This document shows positions 1-6,265 of a stretch of 7,843 nt of DNA, one piece after another. Every line of letters begins with the position of its first letter. The stretch's first letter is position 1. Under the pieces are notes generated by a model. That model searched no databases. It was not told the origin of the DNA and worked only from the letters and a program-made list of their open reading frames with translations. Location: NCBI GenBank assembly GCA_025355115.1, contig JANXLO010000123.1, positions 1-7,843 on the forward strand. Reading direction: 5' to 3'. Source of the stretch: Chthonomonadaceae bacterium (GTDB lineage: Bacteria; Armatimonadota; Chthonomonadetes; Chthonomonadales; Chthonomonadaceae). The position numbers and the translations under genes are program-made.

Positions 1-102
1 TACAACGAACACGAACTCGCCCTTTTTCACACAAAGACTGACGTGCGAAAGGGCGAGCGTGTTGTCGTTATAAGAGACGGTCACATCCTGAAGTTCGATC
101 AT
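1..102 (-). CDS. ftsE: FtsE-like ABC transporter ATP-binding protein, N-terminal fragment
   Basis: This is the first 34 codons of a gene that leaves the window on the left. The protein begins MIELQDVTVSY, continues to an ALSHVSL segment and ends GEFVFVV. This is the usual opening of an ABC ATPase: first beta strand, aromatic A-loop Tyr11 and the strand just before the Walker A loop. The GEFVFVV ending is typical of FtsE, where a glycine and the P-loop normally follow; the P-loop itself lies outside the window. FtsE pairs with the membrane protein FtsX at the division site and controls peptidoglycan hydrolases, so ftsX would be expected downstream, further left. No strong ribosome binding site precedes the ATG. 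Another ABC ATPase of the LolD/MacB type cannot be excluded from so short a piece. Confidence 0.72.
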   Translation of the reverse strand, partial: MIELQDVTVSYNDNTLALSHVSLCVKKGEFVFVV

Positions 103-164
103 AGGCGTGGAAATGGGACCAGGAGACAGACACTACAGGCAAAAATTTCCCGGTAAACTATCTT

Positions 165-195
165 CATTAAGGCATTTTTCACGCCCGCCTGTCAA
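165..195 (-). promoter_or_regulatory. Possible sigma-70 promoter for the ftsE-like gene
   Basis: On the minus strand a perfect -35 hexamer TTGACA lies at 190-195. A weak -10 candidate, TTAATG, lies at 165-170, with a long 19-base spacer. It faces the ftsE-like start at 102 and would leave an untranslated leader of roughly 55 bases. The -35 match is good but the -10 and the spacing are poor, so this is only a candidate. It begins downstream of the stop of the TIM-barrel gene, so it could give ftsE its own transcript. Confidence 0.35.
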
Positions 196-222
196 CCCAT
201 GAAGATCCCTCGCAGCCCTTGG

Positions 223-1080
223 TCAGCCAGTTGGCCCGTCTCGGTGCATCTCCACCAGCAGTCGAAGTTTATCTAGTGCCGTCTTGGCCACCGTGTAGGC
301 GTCCTGCTGCCAGTAGTCCCGATTGAACAGCTCGACTGATAATACGCCATTGAAACCGATGGAATCGAGGATAGAAAACACGTCTTGCATAGGCGCGATC
401 CCATCGCCGGGGTAGACTCGGTCGGCATCCGTGATTGTTTGCGGGGCAATCGCCGGATAGTCGTTGACGTGAAGGACAGGCAGAGCGGAGTGATGCAGAA
501 GCCGAAGCCCGTCCAGAGGCGAACCGCCTTTATAGAGGTGATAGATATCCGCAAGAATTGCGGCTTTCGGGTGGCCGCTCTCCTGAGCGACGAACGTCGC
601 CTCGCTCAGCCTTGTGAGAGTGTTGGAGAAACCCCAAACCTCAATGATGGGAACAACGCCTGTCTGATCACCAAGATCTAGAAGCGCACGATAGCGCTCG
701 GCTGCACGGAAAAGATCTAGACCGCTGATCTCCGTCGCGCCCATCGCAGGCGCGGCGATCCTCTTGCCGCCGATGCTTGCCAGCAGATCCATATCACGCC
801 TTGCCACTTCCATTCCCGCCGCCCTCCGCTGCGGATCATCGACGATCCATTCCGCGAACCCAATTGCGCCCTCCACTCTCAGCCCACGATCCTCAAGACG
901 TCGCTTCAGATCGGGGAGGGAGCCGCCTGCCTGGACATAAGCTTCTATCTCGCTGATCCAGGGCTCTATCGCGGTGTAGCCCGCTCTCGCTGCTACTTCG
1001 ATCACCTCTGGAAGCGTGAGCTTCTGGCCCTGCAATGTGCTGGTATTAAGTCCATATCGAAATTCTGCTCGTGTTGTCAT
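223..1080 (-). CDS. Sugar phosphate isomerase/epimerase family TIM-barrel protein
   Basis: A 285-residue cytoplasmic protein of the xylose-isomerase-like TIM-barrel (AP endonuclease 2) superfamily, which includes sugar isomerases, epimerases and inosose dehydratases. The barrel starts at RYGLNTSTL (residues 8-16). The expected metal site can be traced on four strands: Glu147 (IIEVWG), Asp178 with His181 (ILADIYHLYKGG), His204 (LHVNDYP) and Glu250 (LSVELFNRDYW). A PGDG motif (residues 224-227) precedes the last strands, as in hydroxypyruvate isomerase and IolE relatives. These features support a divalent-metal enzyme acting on a sugar or keto-sugar, but the substrate cannot be named. The ATG at 1080 was chosen because it sits eight residues before the conserved barrel; the frame stays open to a TTG at 1197, but that extension has no family-like sequence. 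A GGAGG lies 12 bases upstream of the ATG, rather far for a ribosome site. It lies 120 bp upstream of the ftsE-like gene on the same strand; no functional link is apparent. Confidence 0.82.
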   Translation of the reverse strand: MTTRAEFRYGLNTSTLQGQKLTLPEVIEVAARAGYTAIEPWISEIEAYVQAGGSLPDLKRRLEDRGLRVEGAIGFAEWIVDDPQRRAAGMEVARRDMDLLASIGGKRIAAPAMGATEISGLDLFRAAERYRALLDLGDQTGVVPIIEVWGFSNTLTRLSEATFVAQESGHPKAAILADIYHLYKGGSPLDGLRLLHHSALPVLHVNDYPAIAPQTITDADRVYPGDGIAPMQDVFSILDSIGFNGVLSVELFNRDYWQQDAYTVAKTALDKLRLLVEMHRDGPTG

Positions 1081-1190
1081 CGTCTTGCCTGCCCTCCAGA
1101 CTGCGTGGTCTAAGTCTGTACAGTGAATTACTCTACGCCATAGTCTACCCGTTGCTTGCGCCATCAAGGTTTGCTTTCTGCTGATGAGTG

Positions 1191-1221
1191 TTGCCAAAGT
1201 CCGGTTCGCTGACTTTATAGT
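1191..1221 (+). promoter_or_regulatory. Possible promoter for pepF
   Basis: In the divergent region before pepF, TTGCCA (1191-1196, five of six matches to the -35 consensus) is followed by TATAGT (1216-1221, five of six to -10) with a 19-base spacer. A 17-base spacer would instead give the poorer TTTATA. The resulting leader would be about 65-70 bases. It is the best candidate in this 214-bp region, but the spacing is not ideal. I found no convincing promoter for the opposite-facing TIM-barrel gene. Confidence 0.3.
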
Positions 1222-1281
1222 GTGACAAGGAGATTATTCCGGCTCTGTGGAAAGTAGAGGACGTTACGACAATTTAGATCG

Positions 1282-1287
1282 AAGGAG
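1282..1287 (+). promoter_or_regulatory. Ribosome binding site of pepF
   Basis: AAGGAG lies 7 bases before the ATG at 1295, an ideal Shine-Dalgarno sequence that fixes the pepF start. Confidence 0.8.
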
Positions 1288-1294
1288 CCTCTAA

Positions 1295-3118
1295 ATGGCG
1301 ACGACACTGCCGGCACGCAACGAAATTGATCGAGAACATACCTGGGATGCCCTCTCCATTTTCCCTGAGAATGCCGCCTGGGAAAAGGAACTTGACGCAG
1401 TCGGCGCGGCTCTGCCGGGGCTTTCAGAGTTTCGCGGCACTCTGGCGACCAGCGCTGACAGGCTCGCGGAGTGGCTTAAACGCGAGGAGACGATCACTCT
1501 GCGCGCATGGTACGTCGTGCTCTATGCCTCCATGTTTCATAGTGTGGATACCGCCGACTCCGAAGCGGCTGGCCGGTATGGACGCGCAATGGGACTGTTC
1601 AGCAGAGTACGCGCTGCGATCGCTTTTGCCCGGCCCGAAATGCTGGCGTTGCCGGAGCATACCCTTGAGGAATGGACGCAGGCAGATTCGCGCCTTGTCC
1701 CCTATGCTCACTACTTCAGCGTCCTGGCAAAGCAGCGCCCGCACATCCGCTCCGCCGAGGTGGAGGAGTTGATAGGACAGATAAGCGATCCGTTTGGCAC
1801 CACGCGGCAAATTCATGGCACACTGTCGGATGCGGATCTCCGCTTTTCACCTGCTGTCGCCAGTGATGGTGAGCAGAGCGAAATCGGGCAGGGAACGATC
1901 AGCACACTGCTCCACAGTCCTGACCGCGAGACGAGACGCACAGCTTTCGAGAACTATGCAGACGGCTATCTCGGAGTACGCAACACCATCGCGAACTGCC
2001 TCTCTGCCGGGGTGAAGCAGAACGTGTTCCTTGCACGGGCACGAGGCTACAGCTCCTCGCTGGATGCCGCCCTCACCCCAGCGCACATCCCGATGGAAGT
2101 CTTCCACAATCTCATCGCCACGTTCCGCAAGCACCTGCCCACATGGCATCGCTATTGGGATATTCGCCGCCGCGCAATGAAGCTCGATCGGCTTCAAGTG
2201 TGGGACATCAAAGCTCCCCTCACGAGTCATGCGCCCACTGTCCCTTATGCCAAGGCTGTAGAGTGGATTGCCGAAGGGATGGCGCCCTTAGGAGAGGAGT
2301 ACGTCTCTGCCCTGAAGAGAGGCGCTCTGGAGGATCGATGGGTGGACATCTACCCGAACCGAGGCAAGCGGATGGGCGCGTTCTCGAGTGGCGCATCCGG
2401 CACTCGGCCGTTCATTTTAATGTCTTACTCAGACGATGTCTTCAGTCTGAGCACTCTCGCACATGAGTTGGGCCACTCGCTGCACTCTTACTACACATGG
2501 CAGAGCCAGCCGCCGATCTACAGCAACTACGGGACTTTTCTCGCTGAGGTCGCTTCGAATTTCAATCAGGCTCTGGTCCGTGCACACCTGCTGGAGACGC
2601 AGACCGACCCCGATTTCCAGATAGCGCTACTGGAGGAGACGATGTCCAACTTCCACAGGTACTTCTTCGTCATGCCGACACTCGCTCGATTCGAACTGGA
2701 GGTGCATCAGAGGATCGAAAGGGGAGAAGCTCTCACGGCACAGACTCTGATCGCTCTCATGGCCGAGCTTTTTCAGGAGGGGTATGGCGAGGGCGTGGAG
2801 ATGGATGCGGATCGGGTTGGAATCACATGGGCGCAGTTTCCCACCCACCTGTACTCAAATTTCTATGTATTCCAGTATGCGACCGGAATCGCCGGTGCCA
2901 ACGCCCTTGCCGACCTAGTCCGGAAGGATGGTCAACCCGGCGCGGATCGATATCTAAACTTCCTAAAGACCGGCGGCTCACGCTATCCCTTCGATACACT
3001 GCGAGATGCAGGCGTCGACCTTACATCGCCGGAGCCCGTTGAGCGTGCCTTCGCCGTGCTGGCCTCATACGTGGACCGGCTCGACACGCTGCTGAACTAT
3101 CAGCACTCCCCTGAATAG
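1295..3118 (+). CDS. pepF: Oligoendopeptidase F, M3 family zinc metallopeptidase
   Basis: A 607-residue protein of the M3 (thimet oligopeptidase/PepF) family, close to the usual 600 residues. These cytoplasmic enzymes cut short oligopeptides internally, finishing the breakdown of imported or proteasome/protease-derived peptides. The zinc site is intact: His390-Glu391-Leu-Gly-His394 (HELGH) supplies two ligands and the general base, and Glu418 in FLAEVASNF, 24 residues later, is the third ligand. The C-terminal part holds the substrate-contact segment HLYSNFYVFQYATG (His518, Tyr520, Tyr524, Tyr528) and the PepF-type ending GSRYPFDTLRDAGVDL (561-576). The N-terminal 380 residues are the helical half of the clamshell fold. 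No signal peptide is seen, which fits a cytoplasmic role. The start is set by an AAGGAG seven bases upstream. The gene stands alone on the plus strand and converges on the DUF1223 gene, with 13 bases between stop codons and no recognisable terminator between them. Confidence 0.95.
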   Translation: MATTLPARNEIDREHTWDALSIFPENAAWEKELDAVGAALPGLSEFRGTLATSADRLAEWLKREETITLRAWYVVLYASMFHSVDTADSEAAGRYGRAMGLFSRVRAAIAFARPEMLALPEHTLEEWTQADSRLVPYAHYFSVLAKQRPHIRSAEVEELIGQISDPFGTTRQIHGTLSDADLRFSPAVASDGEQSEIGQGTISTLLHSPDRETRRTAFENYADGYLGVRNTIANCLSAGVKQNVFLARARGYSSSLDAALTPAHIPMEVFHNLIATFRKHLPTWHRYWDIRRRAMKLDRLQVWDIKAPLTSHAPTVPYAKAVEWIAEGMAPLGEEYVSALKRGALEDRWVDIYPNRGKRMGAFSSGASGTRPFILMSYSDDVFSLSTLAHELGHSLHSYYTWQSQPPIYSNYGTFLAEVASNFNQALVRAHLLETQTDPDFQIALLEETMSNFHRYFFVMPTLARFELEVHQRIERGEALTAQTLIALMAELFQEGYGEGVEMDADRVGITWAQFPTHLYSNFYVFQYATGIAGANALADLVRKDGQPGADRYLNFLKTGGSRYPFDTLRDAGVDLTSPEPVERAFAVLASYVDRLDTLLNYQHSPE

Positions 3119-3131
3119 CGCCTTCCAGCTT

Positions 3132-3965
3132 TTACCCTTTTGGAGCAGCCGCTAGCTTCAGTGTTCCCAGGCCAAGTATTCGCTTGCTGTCCGGAGATTG
3201 GATGAATGCGACTGCGCGCAGATTGTCGCGAGTCCAACGGGATGCTAATGGAATGGTCGCAGCCATCATAAAGGGTTTGCCCATATGAGTCATGCCAAGC
3301 GAGACGAAGTGGCGCACTACGCCTTGATGGACGAGATTGCGCCCTGAGTTCTCGCCGCTCGCGACGTGGACTCTCAGCTTATCCTCCGCCACGGCAAGGA
3401 GCACTTCCCCTTGCTCCGTTCCGGCGGGCAAGCTCGCAGCGGAGACCTCCACTTTCAACTGCTTGCCGTCATCGCCCGCGAGCTTGATCTGGATCTCGGT
3501 TTTGCGGAGATGGGCAGAGGACTGCACCGACGAAAGGGCGCTGCTGCGATCGCTTCCGACAAACTCTATCATCCCATCCACGACCGCCTGTGGGGTGTAG
3601 ACGTTTTCCAGGCGGAAATGCGTTCCGTAGGCGTACTGCCTCTGGGTGAATTTCGCCGAGGAGAAGGGATCGTCCCATCCGATTCGGTTCCAGTAGTCGA
3701 CATGCTCTTCGAGCGCAATGATCTCCGCGCCCTCCACGGACTGCGAAGCCGCAAGCTCCGCCATAAGCTTGTCCGCGCTCGGGCAGCTGGAGCATCCCTC
3801 GGAGGTGAACAGCTCGATCAGCACAGGATTCCTAGTGCCGTAACCCGCTGCCGTCCTTCGCGCGGAGTGATTCCTCGCGTCTATGGCCTGATGCCCTCGC
3901 GTCGTTCCCACCGCCATAGTCGCTAAGCCCAAACAAATTCCAGAGACAATCAAGCCAGTCTTCAT
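3132..3965 (-). CDS. Exported DUF1223 protein with thioredoxin-like fold
   Basis: A 277-residue DUF1223 (COG5429) family protein. The first 20 residues, MKTGLIVSG onward to about AVG, form a short positively charged and hydrophobic signal peptide, so the protein should be exported. The mature domain starts near residue 47 with PVLIELFTSEGCSSCP. Its Cys58-Ser-Ser-Cys61 sits where thioredoxins have their redox pair. The family block EEHVDYWNRIGWDDPFSS (86-103) and TQRQYAY (107-113) follow, then VYTPQAVVDG (122-131), in which Pro125 matches the cis-proline loop facing the active site. A redox role in the envelope is therefore plausible, but the family has no firmly established reaction. The start was placed at 3965, not at an in-frame ATG at 3989, because AAGGAG lies seven bases upstream and the signal peptide begins directly there. 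The next upstream gene on this strand is the S10 peptidase, 137 bases away. Confidence 0.88.
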   Translation of the reverse strand: MKTGLIVSGICLGLATMAVGTTRGHQAIDARNHSARRTAAGYGTRNPVLIELFTSEGCSSCPSADKLMAELAASQSVEGAEIIALEEHVDYWNRIGWDDPFSSAKFTQRQYAYGTHFRLENVYTPQAVVDGMIEFVGSDRSSALSSVQSSAHLRKTEIQIKLAGDDGKQLKVEVSAASLPAGTEQGEVLLAVAEDKLRVHVASGENSGRNLVHQGVVRHFVSLGMTHMGKPFMMAATIPLASRWTRDNLRAVAFIQSPDSKRILGLGTLKLAAAPKG

Positions 3966-3972
3966 CTTCGTA

Positions 3973-3978
3973 CTCCTT
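3973..3978 (-). promoter_or_regulatory. Ribosome binding site deciding the DUF1223 start
   Basis: AAGGAG on the minus strand, 7 bases before the ATG at 3965. The alternative in-frame ATG at 3989 lies upstream of this site and has no comparable Shine-Dalgarno sequence, so the shorter protein is favoured. Confidence 0.75.
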
Positions 3979-4019
3979 CTTTGACCCATCGTTCTTCACG
4001 ACTTGCCATGCGAACATCC

Positions 4020-4054
4020 GTAGTGCGCTATTCACTACAGCTTAAAAGCTGCAG
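4020..4054 (-). repeat. Two overlapping inverted repeats in the DUF1223 leader
   Basis: The first repeat (4035-4054, plus-strand CTACAGCTT-AA-AAGCTGCAG) has 9-base arms with one mismatch, which is a G-U pair in RNA. The second (4020-4038, GTAGTG-7 bases-CACTAC) has perfect 6-base arms. They share positions 4035-4038, so in a transcript reading toward the DUF1223 gene only one hairpin could form fully at a time. Neither is followed by a T-run, so they are not classical terminators. They could be an operator for a dimeric regulator or an mRNA switch. No promoter is clear in this 137-bp region, so it is not known whether the repeats are transcribed as a leader. Confidence 0.45.
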
Positions 4055-4102
4055 CCTTCCCAAAGGTTCCCGGTCTGGTCAAATGAAAATGGAGCAGCCC
4101 CC

Positions 4103-5677
4103 TCATAAAGTGCGCTCCTCCGGTTCGAGGGCGAAGGCGAGAAAAGCTCCCACATCCTGCTTCAGCTTCGACAGCGATGGGGTATGAATGTACATCATAT
4201 GCCCTGCTTCATACTCGCCTGTCCGTATGTTGTCTCGCAAGGAGGGGTCGAGACCCATGTGCGAGAGGGTGTACTCAGTGGCGAAATATGGCGTTGCAAG
4301 ATCGTAGTAGCCGGAGGCGACGAACAGCTTCATATAGGGATTCTTGGCAAAAGCGCTGCGTAGGGCCTCACTGGTATCTGCGTAGCCCATCCGATCGATG
4401 TTCCAATCCCACGGGTTGTTTATGCCGCCGCCAAGGATGAAATACTCCTCGTCCGTCTCATATTTCAGCGTGTTTCGCACATAGTCGTTGAAAAGAGCGG
4501 TATACGGTGGGCGAATGGCGGACATACTGGGGTCGAAATCCGGTTTTTCAGAGGAGGCTAGCTCATCCAGCCCCCTTATTCGGCTGTCGAGTCGTCCGAC
4601 GGTACGCTTCTCCGACCTGAGCAGCTCCTTGCAAAATCGCGAGATTTCGATGCGGAGATTGCAGTCCTCGAGGTACCGCGCTTCCAGCCCTGTGAAGCGA
4701 GCAAGTTTTGCGATGGTCGCTTCTCGTTCTGCCGGAGTGAGAGCATCCCCGCGCATGAGAGCCGCGGCGTACTCCGTTTCAGACCACTTCTCAATTTCCG
4801 ACAGCGTTTGCGCCAAATTTGCCTGGAGATCGGGGGCGAGCCGACCGTGGTACCAGGCGGTCGCGGTATAGGTCGGCAGGAAAAGAATGTAGGGCAGGTC
4901 GTTGCCTTTGTCGAACGATGCGGTCTGAAAATTGAGTATGGACGAGACCAGCACAATGCCGTTTAGAGCAATGCCATGATCGAGGAGGTGGTCGGATAGC
5001 CCGGCGGCGCGAGTCGTCCCGTAGCTCTCACCCACTAGAAAGAGCGGCGATTTCCAACGGGAGTTGCGCGTGAGATAGAGGCGAATGAACTCACCTATCG
5101 ACTCGATATCCCCTTTCACGCCCCAGAATTTCTTGCCTAGCTCCGGCTTCGACGCACGGCTAAATCCTGTCCCTACAGGGTCTATGAAAACAAGGTCGCT
5201 GTCCTCAAGCCACGACTCAGGATTATCCACAAGCTGGTAAGGAGGCGCAGGCAGGTTGCCGTCATCGAGCATTTTGACGCGCTGCGGCCCCACTGCGCCC
5301 AGATGAAGCCATACCGATGCAGACCCTGGACCCCCATTGAAGGAGAACATGAGTGGCCTGCGTGCGCTATCGGCTGCATCGTCCCGCGTGTAGGCCATAT
5401 AAAATATGTCCGCCTCTTTTTCCCCCTTGGCAGAGCGAATCGGCATCATCCCGGTCGTGACAGTGTAGGAGAAATGCGTGGTCGCCGACCTGAAGCGATG
5501 CTGCGTTGTGATCGGCTCCATCTCCTTTGCCTTGCTGCTTTCGTCCGTCTCCTTCTCAGCCGACTTCTTGGGATCGAACAGCAGGGCCGCTCCAAGAGCC
5601 AATCCCTTTATCCCGGTCTTCACTTCCTGAAACAGCGTTCCGTCGCTGTCGCTGCCCTGCTGCTCCTCAGTTGCCAT
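4103..5677 (-). CDS. S10 family serine carboxypeptidase
   Basis: A 524-residue member of the S10 (serine carboxypeptidase) family in the alpha/beta-hydrolase fold. S10 enzymes remove amino acids from peptide C-termini, often at acidic pH. The catalytic set is visible: Ser218 in GESYG, Asp459 in GYYDLATP, and His493 in AGHMM. The oxyanion/substrate loop FNGGPGSASVWLHLGAVGP spans 113-131, and WLEDSDLVFIDPVGTGFSR (157-174) is the conserved block that follows. Residues 245-380 form the variable cap. The N-terminus is charged (residues 1-20), with only a short hydrophobic patch GIKGLALGAALLF (22-34) and a Lys/Glu-rich stretch to about residue 52. It lacks a recognisable cleavable signal peptide, which is odd for a family usually exported or vacuolar. 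The ATG at 5677 was chosen because GGGAGAG lies five bases upstream and a consensus promoter sits just before it. The longer open frame to 6103 runs antisense through the DUF192 gene and is not family-like. Confidence 0.92.
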   Translation of the reverse strand: MATEEQQGSDSDGTLFQEVKTGIKGLALGAALLFDPKKSAEKETDESSKAKEMEPITTQHRFRSATTHFSYTVTTGMMPIRSAKGEKEADIFYMAYTRDDAADSARRPLMFSFNGGPGSASVWLHLGAVGPQRVKMLDDGNLPAPPYQLVDNPESWLEDSDLVFIDPVGTGFSRASKPELGKKFWGVKGDIESIGEFIRLYLTRNSRWKSPLFLVGESYGTTRAAGLSDHLLDHGIALNGIVLVSSILNFQTASFDKGNDLPYILFLPTYTATAWYHGRLAPDLQANLAQTLSEIEKWSETEYAAALMRGDALTPAEREATIAKLARFTGLEARYLEDCNLRIEISRFCKELLRSEKRTVGRLDSRIRGLDELASSEKPDFDPSMSAIRPPYTALFNDYVRNTLKYETDEEYFILGGGINNPWDWNIDRMGYADTSEALRSAFAKNPYMKLFVASGYYDLATPYFATEYTLSHMGLDPSLRDNIRTGEYEAGHMMYIHTPSLSKLKQDVGAFLAFALEPEERTL

Positions 5678-5682
5678 TTCAG

Positions 5683-5689
5683 CTCTCCC
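5683..5689 (-). promoter_or_regulatory. Ribosome binding site deciding the S10 peptidase start
   Basis: GGGAGAG on the minus strand, five bases before the ATG at 5677. Together with the promoter just upstream it excludes the much longer open frame as the real start. Confidence 0.7.
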
Positions 5690-5731
5690 TCTCCCAAAAA
5701 TCCATGTCAACCAGATTTGGTGTCGAGAGGC

Positions 5732-5760
5732 ATTATAAGTTCCTTTCCTCCGCTTGTCAA
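5732..5760 (-). promoter_or_regulatory. Perfect consensus sigma-70 promoter for the S10 peptidase
   Basis: On the minus strand TTGACA (5755-5760) and TATAAT (5732-5737) match both consensus hexamers at all twelve positions, with the optimal 17-base spacer. Transcription would start near 5725, giving a leader of about 48 bases before the ATG at 5677. This is one of the strongest arrangements a housekeeping sigma factor can read, so high basal expression or control by a repressor is likely. The spacer holds purine-rich sequence, and no obvious operator palindrome overlaps it. Confidence 0.88.
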
Positions 5761-5789
5761 GCGTTTGAGGTCCCTCGGCGGCAGGTATC

Positions 5790-6203
5790 ATGAGGTCGGA
5801 AACAGAACTTGCCTCCATGAATGAGTTGAGAGGACAGCTTGTCGATTCAGACACCGGACGGCTGGTCGTCGCCCGTCTTGAGATAGCTCGAACCCTATGG
5901 GAACAATCAGTCGGACTTATGGGACGCAGAGGTCTCCATGAGGACGATGGCCTGCTGATTCTGCGCTGCAACAGCATCCACACCTGCTTCGTGAAATTTA
6001 AGATCGATGCAGTGTTTCTCGATGCAGAATTGCGCGTCGTCCGTGTTTGTCCCAATCTCGCTCCCTGGCGAATCGCGGGGCCGATATGCGGAGCTAAATC
6101 CACATTGGAACTGCCGGCGGGAACAGTCCGTCAAAAACAGATAACCGTCGGGCAGCGTCTGCTGCTGAAACCCTCAGTTGCTCCCACTGACCGTCTGCCA
6201 TAA
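5790..6203 (+). CDS. DUF192 (COG1430) family protein
   Basis: A 137-residue protein whose central 100 residues match the DUF192 family, small beta-rich proteins of unknown biochemical role. The family landmarks appear in order: GLMGRRGL (42-49), the GLLILRC-SIHT-F block (54-67, with Cys60 and His64), IDAVFLD (72-78), a Pro-containing turn near 88-93, LELPAG (106-111) and a closing ITVGQRL (118-124). Many relatives carry a signal peptide or lipobox; this one has neither, so it is probably cytoplasmic. The ATG at 5790 is used, although its upstream GGCAGG is a weak ribosome site; an in-frame ATG at 5817 would remove nine residues outside the domain and is a possible alternative. The gene diverges from the S10 peptidase across 112 bases and lies 62 bases ahead of the P5C dehydrogenase gene, with no clear promoter or terminator between the latter two, so co-transcription is possible. 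Confidence 0.87.
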   Translation: MRSETELASMNELRGQLVDSDTGRLVVARLEIARTLWEQSVGLMGRRGLHEDDGLLILRCNSIHTCFVKFKIDAVFLDAELRVVRVCPNLAPWRIAGPICGAKSTLELPAGTVRQKQITVGQRLLLKPSVAPTDRLP

Positions 6204-6255
6204 GGGTGACACACCTGCGCAGCGGATCAAGGAAGATTCAGCGTGACCGATAGAA

Positions 6256-6260
6256 AGAGG
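6256..6260 (+). promoter_or_regulatory. Ribosome binding site of the P5C dehydrogenase gene
   Basis: AGAGG preceded by AA, five bases before the ATG at 6266. It supports that start, which also matches the usual N-terminus of the family (PFKNEPYVNF). Confidence 0.6.
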
Positions 6261-6265
6261 CCCCT

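Noticed and set aside
1116..1123. Eight-base perfect palindrome CTGTACAG in the divergent region upstream of the TIM-barrel gene
   Set aside because: It does not extend beyond 8 bases, has no second copy nearby, and lacks the spacing of a LexA-type box; chance is sufficient.
1081..1197. Extension of the TIM-barrel protein to a TTG start at 1197
   Set aside because: The added 39 residues do not resemble the family or a signal peptide; the ATG at 1080 sits just before the first barrel strand.
3366..3926. A 186-codon plus-strand open frame opposite the DUF1223 gene
   Set aside because: It is a shadow of the conserved minus-strand gene, with no recognisable domain and no ribosome site that I can see.
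3142..4098. Short repeated word GGAGCAGCC near 3141 and 4091
   Set aside because: A nine-base match twice in about 1 kb, with no further similarity on either side, is not a meaningful repeat.
5711..5745. Possible plus-strand -10 (TATAAG at 5734) for the DUF192 gene
   Set aside because: No -35 element lies at a usable distance; the A/T-rich word is explained by the minus-strand TATAAT.
5678..6103. N-terminal extension of the S10 peptidase open frame by 142 residues
   Set aside because: It runs antisense through the DUF192 gene, is not family-like, and lies upstream of the perfect promoter and ribosome site for the start at 5677.
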